A stretch of 64,000 nucleotides of DNA, from the NCBI GenBank assembly GCA_014281115.1, contig JACONQ010000012.1:186001-250000 (forward strand), written 5' to 3'. This document shows positions 22,944 through 33,417 of this stretch, in pieces. A model generated the notes under the pieces. That model saw only the letters and a program-made list of their open reading frames with translations. It made no database searches and was not told where the DNA came from. The position numbers were made by a program, and so were the translations under genes. How positions within the stretch are numbered: the stretch's first letter is position 1; every line of letters begins with the position of its first letter. Source of the stretch: Laburnicola sp. R22_1. Taxonomy: Eukaryota; Ascomycota; Dothideomycetes; Pleosporales; Didymosphaeriaceae.

Positions 22944-25023
22944 ATGTCGTCGCCGTGCACCGCCCGCCTCTCGGAGCTGCCCAGCTCGCCTCCACCGCAC
23001 GTCGCGAACGCGGGCAGCCGCAAGCTTAAGAAACCGCCGCCCATCACGCCCAAACGCTTCGAAAAGTTTTTCACTCCGCGCACTTCGACCCATGGCTTCT
23101 CGCGGCTCTCTAAATCCGGCCGCCAGCTCCAGGACATTACGCGGGCTGCTGTTAATCGCAGCAATGCCACGCACAGAACCACGCCGCGCAAGAGTGTGAA
23201 CTTCGCCGATATCATGGTCGAGAAGGATGTCCACACACCTCAGATGGACACACGCAAGCGTAAGACGCCATACCTATCACCGGAAAGCTCCCCTGCCCAG
23301 CCCTTAGAATCGTCGCCCTCGAAACGCTGCAAGTTCACTACGCCGCCGCCCTTCACCATCCTCGAGGACCCGCCGGCATTCGAAGAGCCTTGCGTCTTCC
23401 CGACGCCCATTCGAAAACTCAAGAGCTTGGGAGGCACCGCGCGGAAGCTAGAGAGATCATTTGGGGGTCTGCTGGGTGTCGGACGCGGTTCCCGGCGCGA
23501 TCACTGTGCCTCACGGGACGACTTTACAGCCAACTTCTACAGTGCATCTGAAGATTACCACGACCTTGCTCCTGGCGCTCCGCCATTCTGCACGGCTGCC
23601 TGCAATGGTAGGTTCCTCCGTGGCACAACTGCCAAGGGCTACTGCTAATAGTAACGTAGTCAATTCGCTCGTGGCTGTCGGTGACGAGGAGGGATTGCTC
23701 CACCTTCTTGACGCTGAGGATGAACCAGAATCGAAATTCTCCCCTCACGTATCTTGGAAAGCCCACAGTAACGCTGTTATGGATGTACAGTTCTCTTCCG
23801 ACGACGCTTATATCGCTACCGGCTCTGGCGACCAAACAGCGCAAATCATCGACGCTCGGACTCAGCAGACTGTCAGCGTGTTAGCCAAGCACAAGTCTTC
23901 TGTCAAACAGGTTCGGTTCCAACCCGGAGATGACAAGATCGTGGCAACCTCTAGCCGTGATGGAGCCGTCCAGATATGGGATCTAAGATGCAAGGGTGGA
24001 CAGATCAACATTCATTCTGCGTGGGGTGAGGATGCGCCGTATGCGAGTACCATCAAAACTCTCACTGCAGCCCACGCGGCTGTTGGGCCGATCGGTAATG
24101 CTTCCGGCAACACGAAGGCTTCGGTAAATGGCAAGAGTGAGGCCTATAGCCGGCGCAACGACATCTCAGTCACTGCCCTCTCCTTCTTGCCAACCGGTCG
24201 TCAACACTTGTTGCTGACGGCTTCTGACGCATCCACGAGTGTAAAGTTGTGGGATATACGAGGCCGCTACTCTTTGCGAGGAGCTGCTTTGCCAATCTCG
24301 ACGACAAGACACCCTGAGTCGCACACTCGCCATCGCCACTTTGCCATCAACTCCCTCACTTTGAGCGGCGACGCAGCCCGCTTGTATGCCCTCAGCAAGG
24401 ACAATACCATCTACGCATACTCTACCAGTCATCTGATTATGGGTGTCGCGCCGGAGCTCTCCACGTCATCGACGAAGCAAAGGGTCCAGCAGGAGGGTCT
24501 TGGCCCTATATACGGCTTTCGACATGGGAATTTCCACGCAGGCTCTTTCTACGTCAAATCCTCGCTCCGCAAAGCTGCAGGCGAGCGGCCAGAGCTCTTA
24601 GCCGTAGGCAGCACTGATGGCTGTCCCGTACTCTTCCCTACGGATGAGTGTTTCCTCAAGCGGGAGCAAAACATCGATGATGAGGTCAGCAACATTCCTG
24701 AGCTACGCAGATCACCTCGCCCGTCATTATTGCGCAATGTCTCATCTCGCTCATCCATGGGAGGCAAGTACCCGAGCATGCTAGCAGACACGATACCGAT
24801 TTACGAGCATGGCACTCCCCTTATCCGAGGCCACGATGCAGAAGTAACCAGCGTGTCGTGGTCGAGGAGTGGGTCTTTGATCAGCGTTGGCGATGACTTC
24901 CGAGTGCGTAGGTGGAGAGAGGGCAGCAGAGCGAGAGAGCTGAGGTTGAACGGCGAGGCCGAGGGTCGTAGGTGGCAATGTGGCTGGGCTGTTACGAAGG
25001 ACGGCTATGATGAGGATGACTGA
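22944..25023 (+). CDS. CDT2: WD-repeat substrate receptor Cdt2/DTL of CRL4 ubiquitin ligase
   Basis: Two exons (22944-23607, 23660-25023) encode 675 residues. The first 200 are Ser/Pro-rich and disordered with basic clusters (TPRKSVNFADIM, KRKTPYLSPESSP). WD40 repeats begin near residue 220: VAVGDEEGLLHLLD, WKAHSNAVMDVQFSSDDAYI, KHKSSVKQVRFQPGDDKIVA ending IWDLRC, and VKLWDIRG. Weaker blades follow, with a last one, IRGHDAEVTSVSWSRSGSLI. WDLR and WDIR are WDxR motifs that dock on Ddb1. An insert between the middle blades (RHPESHTRHRHFAINSLTLS) is usual for Cdt2/DTL. The ligase degrades Cdt1 and Spd1-type targets during S phase, in the nucleus. Intron 1 is 52 bp with a GTAGGT donor and a CTAAT branch. 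The Cdt2 call rests on domain order; another Ddb1-binding WD protein is possible. Confidence 0.85.
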
Positions 25024-25318
25024 GATGCTTGTTTTTGTATACCATTGAACATTTCAGCGCGGCGTTGGGGAAAAATGAGGGAGGGGTTTATCTGTTCCGC
25101 TGTGTAAAGCTCGCTATCGTCAGAACCACAATTCATGAACAAACATGTCATCCAAGGCTTGATTTATTAAGAGCAATCGTCAAGTTGACATTGGGCAGTA
25201 AAAAAAGTTATTCATCACCTCTGCGCTCCCAAATACTTCCCATTCCAACTTGCCACCACGTACACAATAAAAAAGGGTATCATAATTTTACAAAGCACAA
25301 GCACATGGCGCACTCCCG

Positions 25319-25921
25319 TCACGTCTTCCTATCCTCATCCATAGCAACCTCAAACATATCCCCAGCCAGCTTCGCAACCTCGCCCCCCAGCCCCGCCAAC
25401 CCAGCCTTTATCCCCTCCACCGTCTCCGCCTTCAACACGCCCTTCCTAGCATAAACATCGACCCCCGCCGGCGTAAACAACGTCTTTGCAAAAAACGTAA
25501 CCACATACTCATTCCCCGTCCCCTCTTCCTCCCCCCACGCCAAAATCTCCCACTTGGAGCTCGCAACCATAAGCCACCCCTTCCCCCGCCAATGGTACGC
25601 CAGACTCGCGCGGCGCTCGCCATCTCCTCCTGCGTCGGCGTCGGCAGTATTCGGGACCGCGAAGGGCTTGTCGACGCCTCGGACGGTCTTGGTGGACGGG
25701 GAGGAGAGCGGCTGGTAGGTGACGAGGTCGGAGAGTTGTGGCGGGGTGGTGGATGGGATGGGCGTGTAGGTTATTACTACGTTGCGGTTTTTGCGCCACA
25801 TGGGGAGGGTGGAGTGGGTTACGTTCCAGGGGCCGGAGAGCCATTGGAGGGGTGGTGGGGGGATGGAGGGCGAGGGGGAGGTTGTTGGGAGGGTGGAGGG
25901 GGCGCGGAGGGTGTACGCCAT
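25319..25921 (-). CDS. Conserved hypothetical protein, possibly lipocalin/calycin-like
   Basis: A single-exon frame of 200 residues begins MAYTLRAPSTLP. A short Pro/Ser leader is followed by a compact domain: LQWLSGPWNVTHSTLPMWRK, NVVITYTPIP, SLAYHWRGKGWLMVASSKWE, ILAWGEEEGTGNEYVVTFFA, ending in a helix-like tail. The start with a G-x-W strand and the run of amphipathic beta-like segments recall a lipocalin-like barrel, as in several uncharacterised fungal proteins. No enzyme motif is evident. It is convergent with CDT2 and about 295 bp from its stop. High third-position GC and a continuous frame support coding. Function unknown. Confidence 0.72.
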   Translation of the reverse strand: MAYTLRAPSTLPTTSPSPSIPPPPLQWLSGPWNVTHSTLPMWRKNRNVVITYTPIPSTTPPQLSDLVTYQPLSSPSTKTVRGVDKPFAVPNTADADAGGDGERRASLAYHWRGKGWLMVASSKWEILAWGEEEGTGNEYVVTFFAKTLFTPAGVDVYARKGVLKAETVEGIKAGLAGLGGEVAKLAGDMFEVAMDEDRKT

Positions 25922-26641
25922 GCCAGTTAGGTGTTGTCAGCTGGGGGAGAGTGGAGTGGCGCGTCGTATAGTGAGCTTGGTGGAATGGCTAGACTGCTTA
26001 GACTGCCTAGACTGCGTATTCACCCGGGTATCAGCGCGCATAGGCTATCCTAAATAAAAAACCTGGGCAGGCTGGGGGATCGTCGCCGTGCATCCGATCG
26101 CGTGGGCGTGGCTGTATGCGGAGCTGGGATGCTTCCGCGCGGTCCCTCACACATGGCGTCTCGCCTCTCGCTGCACACGCACGCTTGTTCACGTCTCCAA
26201 ACATGCTCCCAATCAGTGGCCAGCCGTCGTCAGGCTGCATATTCTTGGAGCATCCGAGAGCAGCCAATCGCCCTCGCCAAGGTTTCAGCGGCGCGCGAGA
26301 GCGAGGGCTGACGACGCCTGAGACTGGAACTGGTTCGTAACTCGGGGGCTGTGCTGCGGCGTCTCGCATGCGTGCGCCCTGCCAGCGTGTGGCTCCACCG
26401 TATTCCTGCCACCACCTAGACGACCTTTGGGTCCCGGCATAAGATGCTGATCGGCTGCTGTTTGCTGAGGCCTATTTTCCGGCTCTCTTCACGCTTCGAC
26501 GGTGCATCGAGGTTGATTTCTTAACCACTGTCGCTCCGGTACATACTGTCTCCCACTACGCGACGCCGGCTATTCCGTTGCAGCTTCTACTCGAAACATA
26601 ATAAATTCTACTGCGTTGGACTCCCTACACACTCGATCGAT
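25922..26641. promoter_or_regulatory. Intergenic upstream region of two divergent genes
   Basis: These 720 bp lie between divergently transcribed genes. The direct repeat TAGACTGC occurs three times around 25990-26017 (CTAGACTGCTTAGACTGCCTAGACTGC). Otherwise no supported feature. Confidence 0.45.
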
Positions 26642-27727
26642 ATGTTTTTCAGAAGCCTCATCCAGGCTGCTGCGCTGTTACCTTTGTTCTCCTCGACCAT
26701 CTCTGCACAATCAGCATGCAACAACTCGCCCTCATTGTGTAGCAGAGCCTACAACAACATAACCCATCTCGGCGCCCACAACTCGCCCTTCCTCCGCGAC
26801 CGATCGACCTCCTTCTCCACCTCGGGAAACCAATACTACAACACCACCGTCCAGCTCGACGCCGGCGTACGCCTACTCTCCGCCCAAGTGCACAAGAACG
26901 CTTCCGGAACCGGCGAAGACCGCTGGCGCCTCTGCCACAGCTCCTGCGACCTCCTCGACGCCGGCAGTCTCGCGGGCTGGCTCACCTCGATAAAAACCTG
27001 GATGGACGCCAACCCCAACGACGTCGTCACCGTGCTCCTCGTGAACTCGGACAACGCCGCCGCCGCCGACCTCGGCGCGCAATTCAGCGCCTCGGGCATC
27101 GACGACTACGCCTACACGCCGCCGGACCCGTCCGCGATCCCGCAGCAATGGCCCACGCTGCAATCCCTCATCGCAAACGGCACCCGCCTCATGGCGTTTG
27201 TGGCCTCGCTTCCCGAACCCAGCGCCGCGTACCCCTACCTCCTGGACGAATTCAGCTTCATTTTCGAAAACGACTTCGAAAACGAAGATCCGACCGCCTA
27301 CTCGTGCGAGCCGCAGCGGCCGTCGGGCCTGACCACCAGCTCGGCCGCAGCCTCGGGCCGCATGTTCTTCATGAACCACTTCCTGTACAGCGTTGCTGTG
27401 TTCGGGATCCAGCAGCCCAACGACACGTATGTGAATGTCACGAATGCGCAGACGGGGGTGGGGAGCTTGGGGAGCGGGCTGGCGAATTGTACGCGTGTGT
27501 ATGGGCGGGCGCCGAATTTTGTGTTGGTGGATTTTTTTAATGTCGGGCCGGCGATGGCGAGTGTGGATTTGGCGAATGGGGTTAGGGGGGCGATGGGGAG
27601 GAAGAGCGTGAGTGTGGAGCCGTTGGATGAGAGGAATGATTTTAGTGGTGGGGGGGTCGGGGGTCGGGGAGGGAGCTTTTTGGCGGTTGTGGTGGCGGTT
27701 GTGGTGGCGGTTGGGTTTGGGTTGTGA
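26642..27727 (+). CDS. Secreted PLC-like phosphodiesterase, probably GPI-anchored
   Basis: A single exon encodes 361 residues. Residues 1-22 form a signal peptide (MFFRSLIQAAALLPLFSSTI). The mature part starts QSACNNSPSLCSRAYNN. The PI-PLC X-like TIM-barrel motifs are THLGAHNSPFLRD with the first catalytic His, LDAGVRLLSAQVH, and LCHSSC with the second His. ANPNDVVTVLLVNSD and NFVLVDFFNVG close the barrel. Several N-x-S/T sites fit secretion. The C-terminus (SGGGVGGRGGSFLAVVVAVV) is a Gly/Ser region followed by a hydrophobic tail, as for a GPI anchor. Family members are calcium-independent phosphodiesterases of largely unknown substrate at the cell surface. The predicted anchor is inferred from the tail only. 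Confidence 0.9.
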   Translation: MFFRSLIQAAALLPLFSSTISAQSACNNSPSLCSRAYNNITHLGAHNSPFLRDRSTSFSTSGNQYYNTTVQLDAGVRLLSAQVHKNASGTGEDRWRLCHSSCDLLDAGSLAGWLTSIKTWMDANPNDVVTVLLVNSDNAAAADLGAQFSASGIDDYAYTPPDPSAIPQQWPTLQSLIANGTRLMAFVASLPEPSAAYPYLLDEFSFIFENDFENEDPTAYSCEPQRPSGLTTSSAAASGRMFFMNHFLYSVAVFGIQQPNDTYVNVTNAQTGVGSLGSGLANCTRVYGRAPNFVLVDFFNVGPAMASVDLANGVRGAMGRKSVSVEPLDERNDFSGGGVGGRGGSFLAVVVAVVVAVGFGL

Positions 27728-29126
27728 GGGATGGATGGAGACGTTTCTTTCTTTGTGTTTGTTGGTTGCGTGCATGCATGGCGATGGCGTTTTTTGCTTT
27801 TTTTTTTTTTTTTTTTTGCATAGCGATCGGATGAATGGTTCTAACTTCTTACTAGCTGGCTGGCTGGGGTTTATCTAGCTAGATGCTGCGATAGCATTAT
27901 ATTTGCAACAGCACTATATACTTTCACAGTCTGCCGTTTTTAGTAGAGATGCGGTGGTGAGGGATTGATGTTCTCATTGTGGGCATGTGGTCATTGGCTC
28001 AGGCCGTAAGTGAGTAGAGTGAGTAACAGTGCGTCTCAGCATGTGATAGACAGTATAATAAACCTCTGATCCAAAACACATATATGCACATTAGCAACTA
28101 ACATCTAATAACCGTTGCATCTACTTCCCTATAGTAAACCTATAATTTATAAATCTACTAGATAAAACTACAGATAAGTAAGTCGTTGTGATTTTCATGT
28201 TTTGTTTGTTTGTTTGTTTGTGTGTACTAACCAACTAACTAGCTTAACATATCCACTTGTTGTTTGCATGCATGTGATGTTCTTTAGACGGGAGTTTTCT
28301 TTCTTCTTATTCTTCTTGTGAGTATGTATAGATTGTGATTGGTTGGAGTTCGGGATAAGCAAGCGAGTGCGTGAGTGTGTGCGGATTGAGCCTCTACACT
28401 TTGAGCAATCATAACGACAAGGCATCGGACTTCAGAGACAGACGCTGTTAAAGGCTTGGTTGAAGTATAGAATACGCTACTTTGTGCGTTGTACGTATAG
28501 ACCACGTTTAAGGATGAGAATAGTAAAGCATAGCTAGGTTTTTACTTGGAGCTTGATGGGAATACTGAGACGGTAGGAGGTAGGAGGCATGAGCCCTGGA
28601 GTAGGTATGAACACGTGATGGTAAGCTTGCCCGCACTACGAATACTATATTTATTCACATGTACCTTTTCACATGTACCTTCAGCTTATCGAAAAAGTGG
28701 AATCATACTTGTGACAACAATGTGGTTGGTTAGTTGGTGAAGTCAATGCCGAACCGTAATCCACACCGTCCAACCTCACTCATCGATTGGCTCCGTTTCC
28801 GTTACCATAACGCCGTCCGGACAAGCGGGGATTTAGAATGTGGATTAGGTAGGACCCTTTCTTCCACTTCGGACAATAGTGCGGTGGGCCGGCGTGCGCG
28901 TCGGCCGGTGCAATTCTTCCATGTGTATAATTTGTACCCTGGTGACACTCTTCTACTTCACCCCTCAACACAACACAGTGCCATAAATTCCGATCCCAGC
29001 CCTGTCACCCGCGGAAAGTCTCCTTCTCTCACATCACCATCACCGCGCCTCGCGCTCTCTCTCTCTTCCACACCCGCAAACGCACACCCGCACCTGCTCT
29101 CCCCAACCCCACAACCCACCACCCAC
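27728..29126. other. Intergenic region with simple repeats
   Basis: About 1.4 kb without a supported gene. It contains a run of about 20 T at 27798-27817 and a TTTG tetranucleotide repeat at about 28199-28221. The stretch at 28050-28200 is AT-rich but not strongly RIP-like. The last part is pyrimidine-rich, as expected for the promoter/5' UTR of the next gene. Confidence 0.5.
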
Positions 29127-29736
29127 ATGCCCAACTTCAAAATCGTCCGCTCCCCTCGCTCCGGCCCCCCCAACAACAGCACCACAACACCCTCAGCTCA
29201 ACCCCCCAAAATGGACACACCCAGCACACCGAGCGAGACCAAGCAAAAGCAGCAGCAACGCGCCCTACGAGCCCTAGCCCAGTCAAGCACGCCGATTCCC
29301 GCAACGGCAGCTATGAAGACGCGGACCAAGCGAAGCGCTGCGTCGTCCAGCCATGCTCGCGCGTGGACGCTAGTCGCTAGTCCCAAGGCCAGCTCCAGCG
29401 ACAGCAAGAGCGGGGTTCAAGAGGCAGAGCCGAAGAGCTCTACGGAGGCCCAAGCGGATTCGAAGAAGGGCGATGGTGCCGCTGGACAAGTTGCATGCGC
29501 CTCCGCCGCAGATGACGACCTCGAGTGGGAAGCAATCGACGGCCAGCGCGTACGACACGATATGCAAAAGGATGGCGAAGCTCGGGAAGTCGACGAGTAC
29601 GATTTCGTGAAGGACGAGGATGCTGCGCGGGGTAAGTGGCTAAAACCAAAGAGACTATTTGCGTACATGTGCTGATTGTCACGTAGAGGCTGAGGCGGAT
29701 CCGCTTTGCGGGAGTATTCGTCCTCTTGGTGGGTGA
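29127..29736 (+). CDS. Hypothetical acidic/low-complexity protein
   Basis: Two exons (29127-29631, 29687-29736) encode 184 residues beginning MPNFKIVRSPRSGPPNNSTT. Most of the protein is Ser/Thr/Ala/Lys-rich and disordered. The end is distinct: DDDLEWEAIDGQRVRHDMQK, then DEYDFVKDEDAAREAEADPL and CGSIRPLGG. That acidic block with W-E-x-I-D-G looks like a short conserved motif I cannot name. The intron (29632-29686) has GTAAGT and GTAG ends and removes a stop-containing segment, which supports the model. The start was chosen at the first ATG after a long pyrimidine-rich leader. Function unknown. Confidence 0.6.
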
Positions 29737-30164
29737 GGTGGGCGAAGAGGGAGTGAGGTGACGGGGTAGTATGTGTGCTATGGTATATGTTGGGTGTATG
29801 TTAGAGTATGCGTTAGGATGTACATCAGGATAGGGTGGCGTTATGGTGTATTGTATTGTGTGGAACGGCCGCGATATGCGATGGATATACGAGGACGGTA
29901 TATGAGGATTATTCCCCCGGGCTACACCTAGGAAGGTTGGAGACTTCTAACTTTCGTTCAATACACCTCATTGAATCATGCCTCATGCCTTCGTGATTTG
30001 TCCTGGCACCTTCTGCGCTTGTCATGAGTGGGTGCCTCTTCACTCGCAGCACCTTCGACGCATATATCGAGCCCACTGGGCTTTGACTGACCGACCAACC
30101 CGTGGTTTGGGCACCATCCTGCCCCCGCAGTACTGTTTCCGTATTGCCTCACTGCTCGTTCAGC
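29737..30164. other. Convergent intergenic region
   Basis: About 430 bp between the ends of the hypothetical gene and SRP9/21, with TATG/GTAT-rich stretches at 29770-29870. No gene is seen. Confidence 0.5.
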
Positions 30165-30719
30165 TCATTTCTTGCCCTTCTTTTTCTTCTTGCCCGCACC
30201 CCCGCCCGCTTTAGGCTCCACTGCCGCACCGCCCATTTTCGCCTCCTCTTCCACCTTCGGCGTCGATATACCCGCGCCGTCAGCAGGCGCACTCAGATCT
30301 TCCATCGTCTCCGGCAGCGCAGCCATATGTCTCCCCAACCTCCCCAAGTTCCCCACGAGTCTACCAACTTCGGCGCCCTTGTTCGTCTGATACTGCAAGC
30401 ACGTGCCCGAGTCAGGGTCGTACGTCTTCAGCGTAAACGTTGCGGTTGGCTCTTCAGGATTCGGGGCGGGCGCAGATGGTGACGACGCCCGCGAATAGTC
30501 TGCAGATTTGGAGCCTTTTTTCTCGAGGTATTTCTGCTGCTTCTTGATTTTGCGCGCCGTCGGCTTCAGCACGGTGTATTTGGAGGTTATGCGTGTCTAC
30601 GTGGGGTTAAGAGAGGCGCTGAGAGGAATTGTTGTCGGTGCACGTACGGTCGTTGGGCGGGCTTTGAGCAGTAACGACGACTGCTCGTACCATTCTGCGC
30701 TGGTCTTGAGGTACGGCAT
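30165..30719 (-). CDS. SRP21: Signal recognition particle subunit SRP9/Srp21
   Basis: Two exons (30719-30648, 30596-30165) encode 167 residues. The start MPYLKTSAEWYEQSSLLLKA and the strand TRITSKYTVLKP match the SRP9 fold. A fungal insert (KKQQKYLEKKGSKSADYSRA) is followed by ATFTLKTYDPDSGTCLQYQT and the helix EVGRLVGNLGRLGRHMAALP. The C-terminus is a lysine tract (GKKKKKGKK), as in yeast Srp21. SRP9/21 pairs with Srp14 on the Alu part of SRP RNA to delay elongation while ribosomes are brought to the ER. The 51-bp intron has a GTACGT donor and CTTAACC branch, phase 0. It is divergent from the DUF1308 gene. Confidence 0.9.
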
Positions 30720-31066
30720 TGTGCAGCGCTGGGTTATCTCGACGTCGGTGTTGGTGTTGCAGGGTTGTGGAGTATCTACCAGTAGTAGCGTTTGGCGGGG
30801 CTGCTGGTCCGGAGAAATAGTCGGCCCCAGCAGAGCCTCTTTCTCGAGGGCGGCGGGCGGCTGCCTAGTTTCGGCAATTCTGGTGTAAATGTGCAACACC
30901 TGGGCATGGTGTGCGTGACGTGACACAGGATCCTCCAATCAGCTGCTGGCCATCCAAAAGAACTTTCTAGCTTGACGCCTTCTGAGTCAGGCAGAGTTTT
31001 ATACATTTAGCTGCGGACGCTTACAGTCACACTACGACTCGTACCTATACAAACCACAAGTTCAAT
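30720..31066. promoter_or_regulatory. Divergent promoter of SRP21 and the DUF1308 gene
   Basis: 347 bp between start codons. No distinct regulatory motif seen. Confidence 0.4.
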
Positions 31067-32812
31067 ATGGCCGACGAACTAGCTTCCGGCATCCAGGGAC
31101 TAGATATCCACGGACCGGATATCGATACCTTGATCACCAGATGCAAAACCCTACTCGAAGAGGTCGAAGAATACGTCTCCGCCGTAGAGGCCAGCCAAAA
31201 GTCGGCAAAGATACAGTGTCCGGTGGAATACCGCACCTTACGAAACGACTTCAGAAACGAGCTCACCTTCCTCACCAAGCTGAAAAATGCAAACCACCCG
31301 CCGGAAAAAGCGCATCGGTACGCTGTGTCGTCCAATCTGTCCAACTATGAGGCACTCTGGGCAGCCGCCAAACGCTCCTCGGCTCTTCGGAGCTTTCGCA
31401 AGTACTATTTCTGGAACCAACAGAAGGAAACGAGTGCTTTGAAAGGCGCGCCCAACAAAGGGAAGAGCTCTGCGCTAGTGGATATAGTGGCCGCAGATGG
31501 TCTGGAATGGATACGCGTTTCTACGACGTCGGAGAAGCGCTTGTTGTTCGAGCTCGCCAAGTTGGGATGGTACGTATCCTCCATGAAATGAGCTGCACTG
31601 GGTAGAGCGATGCGGAAATTTTTATTTACAGAGCTCGATGGCCAGTTTCCGTAGCGTGGCGTACGCAGAATATGAATATTTCTGAGTGTAGAGCATGGCA
31701 TCTTCACGATTTCGGCTAACCCTCGTAGGCAGAACGACTCTGATTCCGACCAGGATATGGCTGATGTCCCCACGACGAACTGGGAAGATGATGATGACGA
31801 TGATCAAGTCGATATCGTCAAAAATGCCCGTGAACTTGCTCGTGCTGCTCGGGCGAATCCTGTGCGTGGCCATGCGCCTAAGATTCGGTTTGTCTTGACT
31901 CGAATAACATCAGGCAAGCTGAAGGAAGTGGATATGGTCTTGGTGAGTCCTCCATCATGCATTACACGGTCCGCAACGAACTATGGAGAACATATGCTAA
32001 TCATTACCTTAGGACAAGATGAGGGCGGTCGGCGTCACGGTACAGTGAGTAACCCTGCAGTGTATACCCCTTTCACCAATATTTACCAAGGTTACAGGTG
32101 CGCCAACGAGACCCCGGAGACGCCATCACTAGAAGACGTCCTACCAAATCTACTAGTTGATCGTTCCCGGACACTTTCCGAAACCCTCAATATCGACTGC
32201 ACCATTCTTCTGGCCCTAATCTCCGACATCTCGCACTCCCAATGCCAGATACTGGATTGGTACCCCGGAGAGGTTCGAGCACAGATCCAGCAAGAAGACA
32301 AAGAGAACCTCTTGCCCACACACCTGTACCCGTCCATCGCATCGCACCCCATGGTATGCACGCAGGAAGCAGCGGACCAAATGAATCTCATTGCGGACAC
32401 GATAGCGACCGACAAGGAAAAACTGCGAGCGAACCTTCTCCTGGCCCAACGGGACCGAGACAATGTTTCGCCTGAGGATTTGCTCAAGGAGTGGCTCGAG
32501 CTATCGGATCATGCTGTTCCAGAGGGCTTCCAACTCCCGATTCGGATCGAGCCCAGCAACGTTGAGGAGAGCATAGAGCGTCTCCCCGCAGTCGCGAAGA
32601 AGATATCGGCGGAGTTGGGACCGCTGAATAGCGCCATCTTTTTGTATGGGTGGGGGGAGGGGTTGACTACTTTGAGCTCGAATCGCGTTAGGGCGAAGCA
32701 GATTGAGCACCTTATCAACGAGCAGGGACTAGAAGATGGGGTGGCAGGGCCGCATATATGGCTTTGTGGGGAGAGTCGGAGTTTGATTGCGAAGCATGGT
32801 CGGCGGAAGTAG
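31067..32812 (+). CDS. DUF1308 (C7orf25/UPF0415-like) protein
   Basis: Four exons (31067-31569, 31729-31942, 32013-32044, 32098-32812) give 487 residues with consistent phases. The N-terminal half is helical (LITRCKTLLEEVEEYVSAVE). A core motif ADGLEWIRVSTTSEKRLLFE-LAKLGW matches the DUF1308 family. After an acidic linker (DSDSDQDMADVPTTNWEDDD) comes KIRFVLTRITSGKLKEVDMV, DKMRAVGVTVQ, then NIDCTILLALISDISHSQC, a PIN-like stretch. The C-terminus has IFLYGWGEGLTTLSSNRVRA. The family is conserved from fungi to humans but its biochemical role is not established; the Asp residues in VDMVLDKMRAVGV and NIDCTILLALISD suggest a nuclease-like fold, which is inference. The first intron is 159 bp, long for this locus, and the 32-bp third exon is only 11 codons. 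Confidence 0.85.
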
Positions 32813-33417
32813 AGGTTGTGTTGGGAATACGAATGATTCCTGGGTGATTGTTTTGTTTGATTGTACACGATAGCATCTCACATTGCACGACGGCGCCGTG
32901 TACCTGTTGAGACAGTAACAGACGCGATGCCTTGCATATGCGCCGTGTGGGGAGCCGCATGTAAATGACGCAGTTCGGCGCTGGGTACTACCGTGGCCTT
33001 GGGCAAAGCGGCTCCGAGGCGAACTATAGGCGGTTGCGAGGGCCCGGCGAGCGCGGACGTGAAACAAGCGTTCTCGTGATCGGGCGTTGTGGTTGCCCCA
33101 GCAACGCGAGTCCCAAAATAAACGGCTGATCGCGGGCCAGCCACTATAACGACCTCAAGCCATCGCCGACACAGTGCATCACCCTCCGCGCCCGCACAAA
33201 CACGCTCATCTTCCTTTCGACCATCGCCGGCTTCGACGTGCGCGACCCCGCTCGTTTGCTCACCGTGCTTGCATCCTGCGACGACCAGCGCGCGCCTGCC
33301 ACGACGACACGCATCCATTCCATTCCTCGCTTGCCGTCTTCCCCACCTGCACGCAGATCATTCGTGCATGCGCCTTTGACATCGTGAGAGAGGCCGCCGG
33401 GAGGCTCAGCAGCCACC
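32813..33417. other. Promoter/5' region of ASE1
   Basis: About 600 bp of balanced composition, pyrimidine-rich in the last 200 bp. No RNA gene or ORF supported. Confidence 0.45.
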
